NCBI RefSeq assembly: GCF_002836505.1 | Contig: NZ_PJBF01000062.1 | Coordinates: 1 to 42,895, forward strand | DNA length: 42,895 nt | Reading direction: 5' to 3' | Source: Psychrobacter sp. Choline-02u-9 | GTDB lineage: Bacteria > Pseudomonadota > Gammaproteobacteria > Pseudomonadales > Moraxellaceae | In this document: positions 1 through 9,347 of the stretch, in pieces | Position numbering within the stretch: position 1 is the stretch's first letter | How the letters are laid out: each line of letters starts with the position of its first letter | The notes under the pieces: generated by a model | Told to the model about the DNA's origin: nothing | Database searches by the model: none | The model's input: only the letters and a program-made list of their open reading frames with translations | Made by a program: the position numbers and the translations under genes

Positions 1-72
1 GCTTTTTTATTAACTATTTAAAGGCTTATTAACTTTCTATAACTGATAAGCTTTTAAATGGACGCTTACTGA

Positions 73-648
73 TTAGGTTCTTGGCAGTGTCACGCCGCGC
101 TGACCTTGGTATTTACCGCCGCGGTCTTTGTAACTGGTCTCACAGACATCATCAGCATCGCTTTGGAAAAACAGCATTTGCGCAACGCCTTCACCAGCAT
201 AGATACGGGCTGGCAGATTAGTCGTGTTACTAAACTCTAAAGTAACATGACCTTCCCACTCAGGCTCAAGCGGCGTTACATTGACGATAATACCGCAGCG
301 CGCGTAAGTCGACTTACCTAGGCAAATAGTCAATACATCACGCGGAATACGGAAATACTCCATAGTACGAGCTAAAGCAAACGAGTTAGGTGGAATGATA
401 CACTCGTCACCAACGATATCGATAAAGCTTTTATCATCGAAGTTTTTAGGATCAACGACCACTGAATGTACGTTGGTAAAAACTTTAAACTCAGGAGCAC
501 AGCGCACATCATAACCGTAGCTTGAGGTGCCGTAGCTCACCAAACGCTCGCCTGCATCATTAAAGCGCACTTGACCTGGCTCGTACGGCTCAATCATGCC
601 GTGCTCTTCGGCCATTTTACGAATCCAGCGGTCAGACTTAATAGACAT
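73..648 (-). CDS. dcd: dCTP deaminase
   Basis: Deaminates dCTP to dUTP in the cytosol, the first step toward dTMP. The 191-residue length is normal for the family. The segment around residues 110-145 holds the family signature ([10 protein letters not shown], then [15 protein letters not shown]), where the conserved Glu that acts as general base sits, and the C-terminus [11 protein letters not shown] is the usual lid that closes over the nucleotide. The sequence closely resembles the Acinetobacter/Psychrobacter form of the enzyme from memory. The ATG is preceded by AAGGA on the minus strand. It is a single gene; the next minus-strand gene upstream (DUF2804) ends about 130 bases away. Confidence 0.97.
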   Translation of the reverse strand: MSIKSDRWIRKMAEEHGMIEPYEPGQVRFNDAGERLVSYGTSSYGYDVRCAPEFKVFTNVHSVVVDPKNFDDKSFIDIVGDECIIPPNSFALARTMEYFRIPRDVLTICLGKSTYARCGIIVNVTPLEPEWEGHVTLEFSNTTNLPARIYAGEGVAQMLFFQSDADDVCETSYKDRGGKYQGQRGVTLPRT

Positions 649-776
649 TGTTGTTCCTTAGCAAATATTTAATAGCGACGATTATACGGAATTGATGGCT
701 GAATTTATAGAGGAGCGGCTACTTAAAACTGAATACAGCCAATAATCTCATTTACCCCCATGTTATATCTCAGAAG

Positions 777-1937
777 CTACCACTTGGCAAAATGATCTTC
801 TGCGAGCCCCATGACATTATCAAGCCTAATAACTTCATCTCTTATTCGAATTTCACCATTATAAAACCCTATCCACTGCTCAAAGATACTGGCTATCACA
901 CCAAAATTATCGGTCTTTTTATAGACGGTAATCGGTGTGAAGCTCAAATCAATATCGACATTGCTCCATCCAAGATTTTGATGATAGATACGCCATGGCT
1001 TTGAGATTCTAGCGTCAGTTTCTACATTTTCTATACTTGGCTCAAGACTGTCTGGCTGACTTGATCGAATATTGGAATCCTCACGAGCAAACATAACGGG
1101 TGGTAAATAAAATATTTTCCCCTCAAGCCAACAAGCATTTTCACTGGCTCCTGTCTCATTGACACCCATAGACAGATTGAGCAAAAAGTGTCGACCATCT
1201 GACAAATAGCTAGTGATACAGCTCCAAAACCAATTGGTCTCATGCCGCATATAGCCGAGCGTCCAATCTAGATTGGCAATAGTAGCATCGGTGAAGGTTA
1301 TTTTTTGAGGTCGAACGTCAGGAGTATCAGTATGAAATTTTGACTTGGCTTTAATGAGCAAATGCCCAGATAGTGCGGTCAACGGCTCTTTTTGCGTAAA
1401 CGTCCAGCCACGCCTACCAGTCGGCGTACATATGGCTAACGGTTGTGCGCTTCGTGCTAACGCTGCCGTTATTGCAACATACTGACTGTCGAGCGCAATA
1501 TTCATCTGAGCAGGACTAAAATCTAAGGTGACGCTAAGCTTTGTATGTGTAAATGCCATCTGCCCTTGATAACCATCACCGTCTAAGTGCGTATGATGCG
1601 TCAAAGGCTGTAGCGCCTCACAGACTTCCAGCTGCTGAGTATCCTCATTATAAATGTAAACGAAAGCACTAGTCGCAAGCTTAATCGTTGCGAGCGCGAG
1701 GCACACTCGATACGGGGGCTGGAGTATCTGAATGAAACAGAATTGGTTGGCTTTTAGTTCTTTACGCCAGTTAGGTAAGGAGTTTTGTGAAATGAGATAA
1801 CTATAATAGTCTAAGTAGTTGATACTTTTGACTTGGGAGAAAACACCAAAAACAGGCTGACCATTTTGGATAAGATATTCGAGATTTGCCAGTTTTAAGT
1901 TAGCGGCAGTATACGGTTTGTCGTGGCTTTTATTCAT
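777..1937 (-). CDS. DUF2804 family protein
   Basis: A 386-residue protein of unknown biochemical function. The C-terminal half shows the pattern I associate with DUF2804: a DWTLGY..RHETNWFW block near residues 225-240, a NLSMGVNETGASENACW block, then FTPITVY, a SIFEQWIGFYNGEI block and a final GLAEDHFAKW. The high density of aromatic and beta-forming residues suggests a beta-sandwich-type soluble protein; there is no signal peptide or membrane segment. It lies 12 bases downstream of another unknown gene on the same strand, so the two are probably co-transcribed. The start has an AGGA about 8 bases upstream. The family call is from recall of conserved blocks, not from a search. Confidence 0.75.
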   Translation of the reverse strand: MNKSHDKPYTAANLKLANLEYLIQNGQPVFGVFSQVKSINYLDYYSYLISQNSLPNWRKELKANQFCFIQILQPPYRVCLALATIKLATSAFVYIYNEDTQQLEVCEALQPLTHHTHLDGDGYQGQMAFTHTKLSVTLDFSPAQMNIALDSQYVAITAALARSAQPLAICTPTGRRGWTFTQKEPLTALSGHLLIKAKSKFHTDTPDVRPQKITFTDATIANLDWTLGYMRHETNWFWSCITSYLSDGRHFLLNLSMGVNETGASENACWLEGKIFYLPPVMFAREDSNIRSSQPDSLEPSIENVETDARISKPWRIYHQNLGWSNVDIDLSFTPITVYKKTDNFGVIASIFEQWIGFYNGEIRIRDEVIRLDNVMGLAEDHFAKW

Positions 1938-1949
1938 GATATCGGCATC

Positions 1950-2387
1950 CTAGCCAAATTTTTCTAAAGGTACTATCTGTCCTTGATAGCTCACGGTGCT
2001 ATGTGAAATTCTTCTTTTTGCCTGTACAGCACCCACAAAAAATGCTTCAGTTATCACCTTAACTTCAATATTGGTTAATCCATCTGCTAGTGTTTCTGTA
2101 ACATTGATTGATGCAAGCGCACTCACCCATAAAAAGTGTCTTGGAAACTTTTTTAATAGCTCAGCGAGAGCCTTTGTGAATTTGTTAAAATCGGCAATTA
2201 CCATTCGGCGATTGCTAAAGTCAGCATTAATCTGATAGCGTTTGCTACTACCATCTTTGTAGTAGCAAACGGCAATCAACTGATTGTTTAAGAGTTCAAT
2301 GATGTATATCGGCGGGCGAAATAATCGTAAGACTCTATACTGCTTGGGAGTATTGTCTAAATGGCTTTGATAAATAGATAAGTTCAA
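1950..2387 (-). CDS. hypothetical protein co-transcribed with the DUF2804 gene
   Basis: I do not recognise this 145-residue protein. It uses a TTG start with a good GAGGG site about 8 bases upstream; no in-frame ATG lies nearby. It has no signal peptide, no clear transmembrane helix and no metal-binding cysteine cluster. The middle is basic (RRMVIADFNKFTKAL..LLKKFPRHF) and the C-terminal half alternates hydrophobic residues as in beta strands. Its stop lies 12 bases before the DUF2804 start, so a two-gene operon is likely and a shared role is possible. No function is proposed. Confidence 0.7.
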   Translation of the reverse strand: MNLSIYQSHLDNTPKQYRVLRLFRPPIYIIELLNNQLIAVCYYKDGSSKRYQINADFSNRRMVIADFNKFTKALAELLKKFPRHFLWVSALASINVTETLADGLTNIEVKVITEAFFVGAVQAKRRISHSTVSYQGQIVPLEKFG

Positions 2388-2451
2388 AATACCCTCTTTT
2401 TAGACAATACATTCACTTTAAAAGTTGCCAGCTTAAGCTACTTCTCCACCA

Positions 2452-3675
2452 TCAAAAAATCCGCTTGTCATCGACAGGTTTGGCAAATTTATTAATATTG
2501 GCTTCGATATTTGTAGCGATGCTCAGATAATAAATCGCAAACTCGTCATTAGCCAAGACGCTTGGCACGCCTTTATCCACTTGTGCACGAATACCACTGG
2601 CAAGGGGGAGCTGCCCTAACAGCGGCACTTGATACTGTTCAGCGATTTTTTCGCCGCCACCCGTACCAAAGATCGCTTCGGTATGGTTACAGTTGCTACA
2701 GGTGTGTAGCGCCATGTTTTCAACTACGCCAAGCACAGGAATGTTGGTTTTGTTAAACATCTCAACGCCTTTTTGCGCATCAAGCAGTGCAACGTGCTGC
2801 GGTGTCGTGACAATGACAGCACCCGTGACTGGAATACGCTGCGCTAATGTCAGCTGTATATCACCCGTACCTGGTGGCATATCAATCACTAGATAGTCCA
2901 GCTGCGGCCAATTGGTTTGATTATATAGCTGCATCAATGCACCCGTTGCCTTCGGTCCACGCCATGCGACAGGGGTATTATCTCCATCGAGCAAGCTACC
3001 GATAGAGAGCATTGCCATACCATGCGCATCGACTGGTACGAATTGCTCGTTTTCTAGTTGCGGCTTCACATCAGCAACGCCTAGCATCGTTGGCATACTA
3101 GGACCATAGATATCTGCATCTAGCACCCCAACGCGATTACCAAGCTTCTGTAGTGCTAGTGCGATGTTGACCGTCGTTGTCGATTTACCAACACCGCCCT
3201 TACCTGATGCCACGACAATAATATGACGGATACGAGGATGCGCTGCCAACGATGCTTGGGTAGGTGCAGCTTTCGTAATCGGTGGCTCAGCGTTAGTGCT
3301 ATTAGCATTGTTATTAGCGCCAGATGAAGGCTGAGATTCCATCGCATTGGTTGTCTTTGGCATCTGCTTTGGTAAGCTTGAACCTGAACCCTTTTCTGGC
3401 GCAGGCAGACGCACATTCATATGAATCGTGGTAATACCATGCGGGTGTAGCAACTGCCCGAGCTCCTGCTGGATAACTTCAGGATTGCTATCTTTTGGCA
3501 AACGCAGGTCTAACGTAAGTGCTTCGCCATCACGCTCAAGTCCTGTGACCATCGTGGCAATACTGACGGCACCTATCTCATATCCAAGTAGGACTTTGTC
3601 GACGGCACTATCACGCTCTGCCTGCTGCTGAGGCGTTTCGGTTTTTGTGGTTTTTTTCTTCATAAAGTTAAACAT
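2452..3675 (-). CDS. apbC: Mrp/ApbC family iron-sulfur cluster carrier ATPase
   Basis: Scaffold/carrier that binds and transfers 4Fe-4S clusters to apoproteins in the cytosol, hydrolysing ATP. Domains in order: an N-terminal MIP18/DUF59-type region (about residues 25-95), a linker rich in Pro, Ser, Asn and Ala (about 93-145) that is low complexity, then the MinD/Mrp P-loop ATPase with deviant Walker A GKGGVGKS at residues 158-165, the switch region DMPPGTGD near 265-272, and the cluster-binding CxxC at C326/C329. Length of 407 residues is slightly long for the family because of the linker. The start has no strong Shine-Dalgarno; an alternative ATG lies four codons downstream (M5). Confidence 0.95.
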   Translation of the reverse strand: MFNFMKKKTTKTETPQQQAERDSAVDKVLLGYEIGAVSIATMVTGLERDGEALTLDLRLPKDSNPEVIQQELGQLLHPHGITTIHMNVRLPAPEKGSGSSLPKQMPKTTNAMESQPSSGANNNANSTNAEPPITKAAPTQASLAAHPRIRHIIVVASGKGGVGKSTTTVNIALALQKLGNRVGVLDADIYGPSMPTMLGVADVKPQLENEQFVPVDAHGMAMLSIGSLLDGDNTPVAWRGPKATGALMQLYNQTNWPQLDYLVIDMPPGTGDIQLTLAQRIPVTGAVIVTTPQHVALLDAQKGVEMFNKTNIPVLGVVENMALHTCSNCNHTEAIFGTGGGEKIAEQYQVPLLGQLPLASGIRAQVDKGVPSVLANDEFAIYYLSIATNIEANINKFAKPVDDKRIF

Positions 3676-3813
3676 AGCTACTATTATGGCCTATACAAGT
3701 GGGTAGATCTGACAAATCGCTCAAGTCGTCTCGTTGCGCATATTACAACCGATAACGTTAATGAGTATATTAGCCAAACCTTCTATCGTGACAGTGTAGC
3801 TGAATTGGACGCA

Positions 3814-3851
3814 TAAAAAAACCACAACGCCAGTAGGTCTGACGCTGTGGT
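3814..3851 (-). terminator. Rho-independent terminator of the bdhA cluster
   Basis: Arms 3821-3833 and 3839-3851 pair over 13 bases with a 5-base loop, followed in minus orientation by seven T. The two imperfect positions are G-U wobbles only in the minus-strand RNA, which shows that the minus strand is the functional one. Confidence 0.9.
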
Positions 3852-3871
3852 ATATGCAAATTGTATATATA

Positions 3872-4672
3872 TTAATTCATAAACCAACCATGACTGGCAA
3901 CGATAGATTGTCCAGTGAATACATTGGTTGGGAAAGCCGCTAAAAATAGCGCCAATTGGGCAATGTCTTCTACTGTCGTAAACTCTTTATCTACGGTATT
4001 GACCAGCATGATATCGTTAATAACCGACTCTTCACTGATGCCTTTTTCAGCTGCCTGCTCTGGGATTTGTTTTTCGACCAATGGCGTTTTGACAAACCCT
4101 GGGCAAATCACATGCGAGCGTACCTTATGCGCTGCACCTTCTTTGGCTAACACACGGCACAGTCCTAGTAGTCCATGCTTAGCAGTCACGTAAGGGGCTT
4201 TGTATAATGAGGCCTCATGCGAGTGCGCAGAGCCCATATAAATAACTGTGCCGCCCTTATCGCCTTTATACATGTGCTTAATCGCTGCTTTAGTGGTCAA
4301 AAAAGCGCCATCTAAGTGGATATTAAGCATTTTCTTCCAATCGCTAAACGCCATTTTATCAATAGGGTCGATGATCTGAATACCAGCATTCGAAACCAAA
4401 ATATCAATACTGCCAAAAGTATCAACTAGCTGTTGTACACCATCGTTTACCGCATCTTCTGAGGTAACATCCATAGCAATCGCCAGAGCACGTCCACCAG
4501 CAGCTTCAATAGCATCAACCGTCTTTTGTGCTGCTTCGAGATTAATATCAGCAATACCAACCGCTGCGCCTGCTTTTGCATAAGTTTCAGCGATGTCACG
4601 TCCGATACCACTTGCAGAGCCAGTGACCAATGCTACTTTGCCTGTCAAATCTTGTTGTAATTGGGTCGCCAT
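3872..4672 (-). CDS. bdhA: 3-hydroxybutyrate dehydrogenase (SDR family)
   Basis: NAD-dependent oxidation of (R)-3-hydroxybutyrate to acetoacetate in the cytosol. It is a classical short-chain dehydrogenase: cofactor motif TGSASGIG at residues 17-24, NAG at 95-97, catalytic Ser148, Tyr161 and Lys165 (YVTAK), and a C-terminus typical of the 260-residue hydroxybutyrate dehydrogenases. The start has AAGGA six bases upstream. The substrate call rests on sequence resemblance and on context: the two CoA-transferase subunits and a short-chain fatty acid permease lie directly upstream on the same strand, so the product acetoacetate would be activated by the neighbour. A sibling SDR with another substrate cannot be excluded from motifs alone. 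Confidence 0.9.
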   Translation of the reverse strand: MATQLQQDLTGKVALVTGSASGIGRDIAETYAKAGAAVGIADINLEAAQKTVDAIEAAGGRALAIAMDVTSEDAVNDGVQQLVDTFGSIDILVSNAGIQIIDPIDKMAFSDWKKMLNIHLDGAFLTTKAAIKHMYKGDKGGTVIYMGSAHSHEASLYKAPYVTAKHGLLGLCRVLAKEGAAHKVRSHVICPGFVKTPLVEKQIPEQAAEKGISEESVINDIMLVNTVDKEFTTVEDIAQLALFLAAFPTNVFTGQSIVASHGWFMN

Positions 4673-4730
4673 ACATATTCCTTATCATGGTCTAAAATAT
4701 TATTAGTTTTTATAAAAATTGAACTGAACA

Positions 4731-4760
4731 AATACGCCACTATAATCATAGTGGCGTATT
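4731..4760. terminator. perfect 13-bp stem-loop between scoB and bdhA
   Basis: Arms 4731-4743 and 4748-4760 are perfectly complementary around a 4-base loop. T-rich flanks on both sides are weak, so this may be a partial terminator, or a processing or mRNA stability element that sets different levels for scoAB and bdhA. Confidence 0.6.
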
Positions 4761-4814
4761 TATTTGCGGGATAAAACATATTAATCTTACGACAGTCGCT
4801 TTACTGTACAAAGT

Positions 4815-5444
4815 TTACTGAATAATACTTACCGGCGTTTTTTCTTGTAGCTCGTCAAAGCTCACACCATCTGCTAACTCAACCAGTTTCAGACCCTTAT
4901 CAGTAACATCTAATACAGCAAGCTCAGTGATGATACGATCAACCACGCCTTTACCCGTCAATGGTAGCTCACAGTTTGCCAAGATTTTTGGTTCGCCATG
5001 TTTATTGACCTGCTCCATCAATACAATCACACGCTGCACACCTGCGACCAAATCCATCGCCCCGCCCATGCCTTTAACCATCTTTTTGGGAATCATCCAA
5101 TTGGCCAAATCTCCTTTTTCTGAGACTTCCATTGCGCCCAATATTGCCAAGTTGACATGACCACCACGAATCATCGCAAAAGACTCTGAGCTGCTAAAAT
5201 AACTGGAGCCTGGCGCTGCTGTGACTGTTTGCTTGCCAGCATTAATCAAGTCAGCATCGACTTTATCTACTGTTGGAAACTCGCCAATCCCTAGTAAACC
5301 GTTCTCTGATTGTAACCACACATCCACGCCTTCAGGAATATAGTTGGCGACTAACGTTGGTAGGCCAATGCCTAGGTTCACATAGTAGCCATCTTGTAGC
5401 TCTTTTGCAGCGCGTTGCGCCATTTGCTCTCTTGTCCATGCCAT
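4815..5444 (-). CDS. scoB: 3-oxoacid CoA-transferase subunit B
   Basis: Beta subunit of succinyl-CoA:3-ketoacid (acetoacetate) CoA-transferase, which moves CoA from a donor such as succinyl-CoA onto acetoacetate. The catalytic Glu of the family is visible in the SENG motif (E47), followed by GIGEFP. The 209-residue length is usual for the separate B subunit, and the [15 protein letters not shown] block is typical. AAGGAA lies six bases before the ATG. The A subunit gene is 103 bases upstream on the same strand and bdhA follows downstream. Acetyl-CoA-donor (AtoA-type) specificity is an alternative that the sequence alone does not settle. Confidence 0.93.
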   Translation of the reverse strand: MAWTREQMAQRAAKELQDGYYVNLGIGLPTLVANYIPEGVDVWLQSENGLLGIGEFPTVDKVDADLINAGKQTVTAAPGSSYFSSSESFAMIRGGHVNLAILGAMEVSEKGDLANWMIPKKMVKGMGGAMDLVAGVQRVIVLMEQVNKHGEPKILANCELPLTGKGVVDRIITELAVLDVTDKGLKLVELADGVSFDELQEKTPVSIIQ

Positions 5445-5547
5445 GCTGATTTCCTTATTTTTTACGATATTCTATTTTTACTTATCTAAACGATGAGCTA
5501 TCTAAACTGTCATGAATATAAAAACTGATTATTAGTTTCAAACATAG

Positions 5548-6249
5548 TTAAGCTTTAGTCGTGGTTTTTTCGATGCGTTTTTCAGGGCTATTATTCAATA
5601 CAATACGTTGAACAAAGATACCCGGTAGATGCACTTCATCTGGATCAAATGTGCCCGTCTCTACAATCTCTTCAACTTCGACAATCGTGATTTTACCCGC
5701 CATTGCACAGTCTGGGTTAAAGTTACGAGCGGTTTTGTTAAAGATTAGATTGCCCGCTTTATCTGCTTTTTGCGCTTTGATCAATGCCACATCAGCACGT
5801 AGTGTATGCTCTAATACATAAGTGCGACCATCGAAATCACGTGTCTCTTTACCTTCAGCAACAAGTGTACCAACACCCGTTGCGGTATAAAATGCAGGAA
5901 TACCTGCACCACCTGAGCGTAATTTTTCAGCCAATGTACCTTGCGGGGTCAACTCAACTTCTAACTCACCAGCCAAATATTGACGCTCAAATTCTTTGTT
6001 TTCACCCACGTATGATGAAATCATTTTTTTGATCTGGCGAGTCTGCAGTAACAGGCCAAGACCGAAGTCATCGACACCAGCGTTATTACTGATACAGGTT
6101 AAACCTTTCACCTTGCTATCGCGTAATGCTGCGATTAGCGCCTCTGGAATGCCGCATAGACCAAAACCGCCGATAGCAAGTGTTTGCCCGTCACTAACGA
6201 CGCCTTTTAGCGCTTCTTCAGCACTGTTATATACTTTTGACTGACTCAT
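5548..6249 (-). CDS. scoA: 3-oxoacid CoA-transferase subunit A
   Basis: Alpha subunit partner of the gene just downstream. The family signature [10 protein letters not shown] lies at residues 27-36, followed by the ISNNAG block and the [34 protein letters not shown] region, written here as two pieces: [12 protein letters not shown] and [10 protein letters not shown]. Length of 233 residues is normal. AGGAG lies seven bases before the ATG. Together with scoB, bdhA and the atoE-like permease it forms a pathway from external 3-hydroxybutyrate or acetoacetate to acetoacetyl-CoA. A thiolase that would finish the pathway is not in the window. Confidence 0.93.
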   Translation of the reverse strand: MSQSKVYNSAEEALKGVVSDGQTLAIGGFGLCGIPEALIAALRDSKVKGLTCISNNAGVDDFGLGLLLQTRQIKKMISSYVGENKEFERQYLAGELEVELTPQGTLAEKLRSGGAGIPAFYTATGVGTLVAEGKETRDFDGRTYVLEHTLRADVALIKAQKADKAGNLIFNKTARNFNPDCAMAGKITIVEVEEIVETGTFDPDEVHLPGIFVQRIVLNNSPEKRIEKTTTKA

Positions 6250-6504
6250 GCTTGTCTCCTATGACTGTTATTTATATTTTTAATCCGTGCATAACCTAAT
6301 GCTGAATTAAGTATTTCAATTATCCATTTGCTTGTTGCTTTTAATGAAACCTAACAACGAAAACTCATCATGCTTATTTTTCTTTTGAGCGTTATAACGC
6401 CATATAGTCGATTCAATTTAAAAATAGTACAAGGCAACCGAGTGTAGATGTATATTAAATACTTCAAGCGAGGTTAGCCCAGTAATACTTTTATAGTGGA
6501 ATGA

Positions 6505-7845
6505 CTATACCAATAGCCAAAACACGCTCATGATAATGGCACCAGATACTGCTAGTACGATCAGGCAATAACCCATGATGGCTCGCGCATCCAAACCTGC
6601 GATACCCAACAATGGCAAAGCCCAAAACGGCTGAATCATATTGGTCCACGCGTCCCCCCACGCAATTGCCATCGCAGTGATGGCTGGACTGACACCCAGC
6701 TCAATGCCAGCTGGAATCATAACGGGGCCTTGCACAGCAAACTGTCCACCGCCCGATGGCACAAAGACATTGATCAAACCTGCACTCAAAAATGCAAAAA
6801 TCGGAAAGCTGTCTGCGGAAGCGGAATTGACAAAAAATTCGGTCACTTGCGTACTGATAGAGATACCACCTGCATTGGCACCCGTCATAATTCCCATGAT
6901 GCCGCCATAGAAAGGGAACAGCAGTACAATGCCTGTGATGCCACCGATACCTGAGTGTACAGCGCGATAATAACGCTCTAGCGTGCCATGTGATAGCAAA
7001 CCTATGAACAAGAATAGACCAATGACGATGTTTAGCCCTAGGTTAAAACCGTTACTACCAAACTCGCTGATATAGTACATTAGTGCTAAGCCCAATAGGA
7101 TGACAGCGATAATACGGCTATCATCTAATTTTTGTGCAGGCGTGTCTCTTTGGGGCGCGACGTAGATCTCTTCTTTGATCAGTTTAGGATCAATAACCGT
7201 AGGGTTCTTTGGGTGCATGAAGCGATTGACGAGTGGTAAAATAACGATCAGCAAACCTACTAGCAGCATGTTGTAGCCTGCAAATACCGTTTGAGATAAA
7301 GGCACTGCTTCGGTCATGGTATTGCCTGACAGTGTCAGTAGCGTATCACCGCCCGAGCTAAGTGTCAGCGGTATCGAGCCTGAAAAACCACCATGCCAAA
7401 TTACAAATCCTGAATAGGCAGCCGCGACCAATAGCGGATAATCGACGTTAGCCACTTTTCTGGCCAGTGCCTTTGCAAAGATTGCCCCGATGATTAAACC
7501 AAAGCCCCAGTTTATCCATGAGCCGACCAACCCAACTAGGGTCGAGACGATAATGGCGGTCGTAGGAGAATGAACTCTGCTGGCAAGATTGTCCAATAAC
7601 CGTTGAATAAAGGGTGCACTGGCAAACGCGTAACCTGTGACCAAAATCAGCGCCATTTGCATCGCAAAGCTATGTAACGACCACAGTCCATTACCCCAGT
7701 GCCCTGCCATCGCAATCATATCTTGACCAGTAATAGCTAAGCCAACCGCGAACGCAATGAGGGTTAAAACAATTGAAAAGACAAACGGAGATGGTAGATA
7801 GCGATTGACCAGCTGTACGCTCACGTTAGTGATGGCACTAAACAT
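6505..7845 (-). CDS. atoE: short-chain fatty acid transporter, AtoE family
   Basis: Polytopic inner-membrane permease of the short-chain fatty acid transporter family (AtoE-like), about 446 residues with roughly a dozen hydrophobic segments. Conserved glycine-rich stretches are visible: WINWGFGLIIGAIFAK, HGGFSGSIPLTLS, PSGGGQFAVQGPVMIPA and IQPFWALPLLGIAGL. It probably imports acetoacetate, 3-hydroxybutyrate or butyrate for the enzymes encoded downstream. The start is set at the ATG at 7845, eight bases after AAGGA; the GTG two codons earlier would be only two bases from that site. The 255-base gap to scoA suggests an extra promoter or a long spacer, in which I see no clear signal. Confidence 0.9.
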   Translation of the reverse strand: MFSAITNVSVQLVNRYLPSPFVFSIVLTLIAFAVGLAITGQDMIAMAGHWGNGLWSLHSFAMQMALILVTGYAFASAPFIQRLLDNLASRVHSPTTAIIVSTLVGLVGSWINWGFGLIIGAIFAKALARKVANVDYPLLVAAAYSGFVIWHGGFSGSIPLTLSSGGDTLLTLSGNTMTEAVPLSQTVFAGYNMLLVGLLIVILPLVNRFMHPKNPTVIDPKLIKEEIYVAPQRDTPAQKLDDSRIIAVILLGLALMYYISEFGSNGFNLGLNIVIGLFLFIGLLSHGTLERYYRAVHSGIGGITGIVLLFPFYGGIMGIMTGANAGGISISTQVTEFFVNSASADSFPIFAFLSAGLINVFVPSGGGQFAVQGPVMIPAGIELGVSPAITAMAIAWGDAWTNMIQPFWALPLLGIAGLDARAIMGYCLIVLAVSGAIIMSVFWLLV

Positions 7846-8258
7846 ATTCACATTCCTTGTAAATTTGCTGTTTGTGATGAGATTGATGACCAGTTTTTAT
7901 GGTTAGCGCTTATTGTCAATAGCCTTCCATTTGATAAGCGCGGCTCATATCAAACATTATACTTTATATTTTTATTTATAATAATACATATTATATCGGT
8001 ATATAATGTATAAAATACTTATGCTAACTTAACATATTATTTTCGTAGCGCCTAGTTGCTTAGTGATTAGAAAATAACCCCAAGAGGACGCGAGTCAACA
8101 AAGTATTCCTTATCCTTCAGTAATATCGCAACTGGATTTAAGTTTAATAAAATACAATAAATAAGGTTTTTTGATTAATTTTATTGATCTAAATCTTATT
8201 GACCTACATCGATAAGCGCGACATACTCGCTGTCTTAATTTTGCCAAGGAGGGCTATC
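7846..8258. other. divergent intergenic region, AT-rich
   Basis: About 410 bases between the minus-strand permease and the plus-strand GntP remnant. The stretch 7950-8040 is very AT-rich with many TATA-like hexamers and would hold the promoters of both directions, but I cannot single out one with confidence. No RNA gene or repeat was seen. An upstream in-frame extension of the GntP reading frame to 8199 is not used because the AAGGAGGG site sits at the ATG at 8259. Confidence 0.5.
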
Positions 8259-9116
8259 ATGTTTAGTACATTTGCGATTGTCATTACCCTATTATTACTC
8301 ATGTTTTTTGCTTATCGCGGTTACTCTGTGCTGATTCTAGCACCGATTATGGCGACGCTAGCAGTCTTGTTGTCAGGTGACTTCTTAAATACCATCCCCG
8401 CTTATACCGATGTTTTTATGGGCGCGTTAAGTGGATTCTTGCTTAAGTTTTTTCCTATATTCTTGCTAGGGGCACTATTTGGCCGCCTAATGGCAGACTC
8501 TGGCGCAGCAACCGCCATTGCCAATACGGTCGTCGAAAAGCTCGGTGCTAGCAAGGCCATCCTTGCGGTGATTTTGGTCTGTGCTATTTTGACCTATGGC
8601 GGCGTATCGTTGTTCGTTGTGGCTTTTGCTATTTATCCAATCGCCAAAGACTTGTTTAGAGCAGCCGATATCCCAAAACGTTTGATTCCAGCAGCGATTG
8701 CTCTAGGATCATTTACGTTTACGATGACTGCACTGCCAGGCACGCCAGCCATCCAAAACGCCATTCCAATTCCTTACTACAACACCAACGTATTTGCCGC
8801 GCCTATTTTGGGTATCATTGGCGGTACGATAATGTTTATCTGTGGTTGGTTGTGGCTTCAGTCACGTGCCAACAAAGCAAATGCAGCGGGGGAAGGTTAT
8901 GGTCAGCATGATGAAGAGGATGTAGGCGGCGTTGGAGCGGCTGCAAAAGAAGCTGAGGTATTAAACACTCATCACACTTCATTCACCGTTGCCATGATTC
9001 CGCTGATATTGGTCATTGGCTTGAACGCTATATTGACCTATGTGGTTTTTCCATCGATAGATTTCAGTAGCCTAAAAACTCAATTCCCAGATGGGCTTTT
9101 TATGGCTGGTTTATGA
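8259..9116 (+). pseudogene. GntP-family permease, C-terminally truncated
   Basis: Start at the ATG at 8259, eight bases after a near-perfect AAGGAGGG. The 285 residues match the N-terminal two thirds of GntP-type carboxylate/proton symporters (gluconate, 3-hydroxybutyrate and related substrates): hydrophobic N-terminus, FLLGALFGRLMADSG, ILTYGGVSLFVVAFAIYPIA, and the ALPGTPAIQNAIP block. Family members run to about 440-470 residues. Here the frame stops right after a hydrophobic segment begins (FMAGL), and none of the three forward frames downstream to metG continues the family, so the end appears deleted rather than frameshifted. It may be a non-functional relic; its closeness to the ketone-body cluster suggests it once carried 3-hydroxybutyrate. 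A short functional variant is less likely. Confidence 0.75.
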
Positions 9117-9347
9117 CCATCAACATGCGGTGTAAACCTATCGTTCATGGCTAATAAATGCTTGCCAAATGAGAAGTAATTACCAAGGAATATCACAAAA
9201 TTATCTGAATTACGGTATCATAGGCGCACTTTTTGAATTTTTATTATTTTTAGAAGTTTTTAGCATTAACGATGTCGCATCGATGAGTGATGAACCGCTT
9301 AAGATGTTCGATAACTAACCCGTTTATATAAAAATATAGGTGATTTT

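Noticed and set aside
4731..4760. Perfect stem-loop considered as a regulator operator
   Set aside because: It lies between two co-directional genes far from either start and looks more like a termination or mRNA processing hairpin.
9117..9347. Frameshifted continuation of the GntP-type permease
   Set aside because: Reading all three forward frames gave early stops and no family motifs, so deletion rather than a simple frameshift is favoured.
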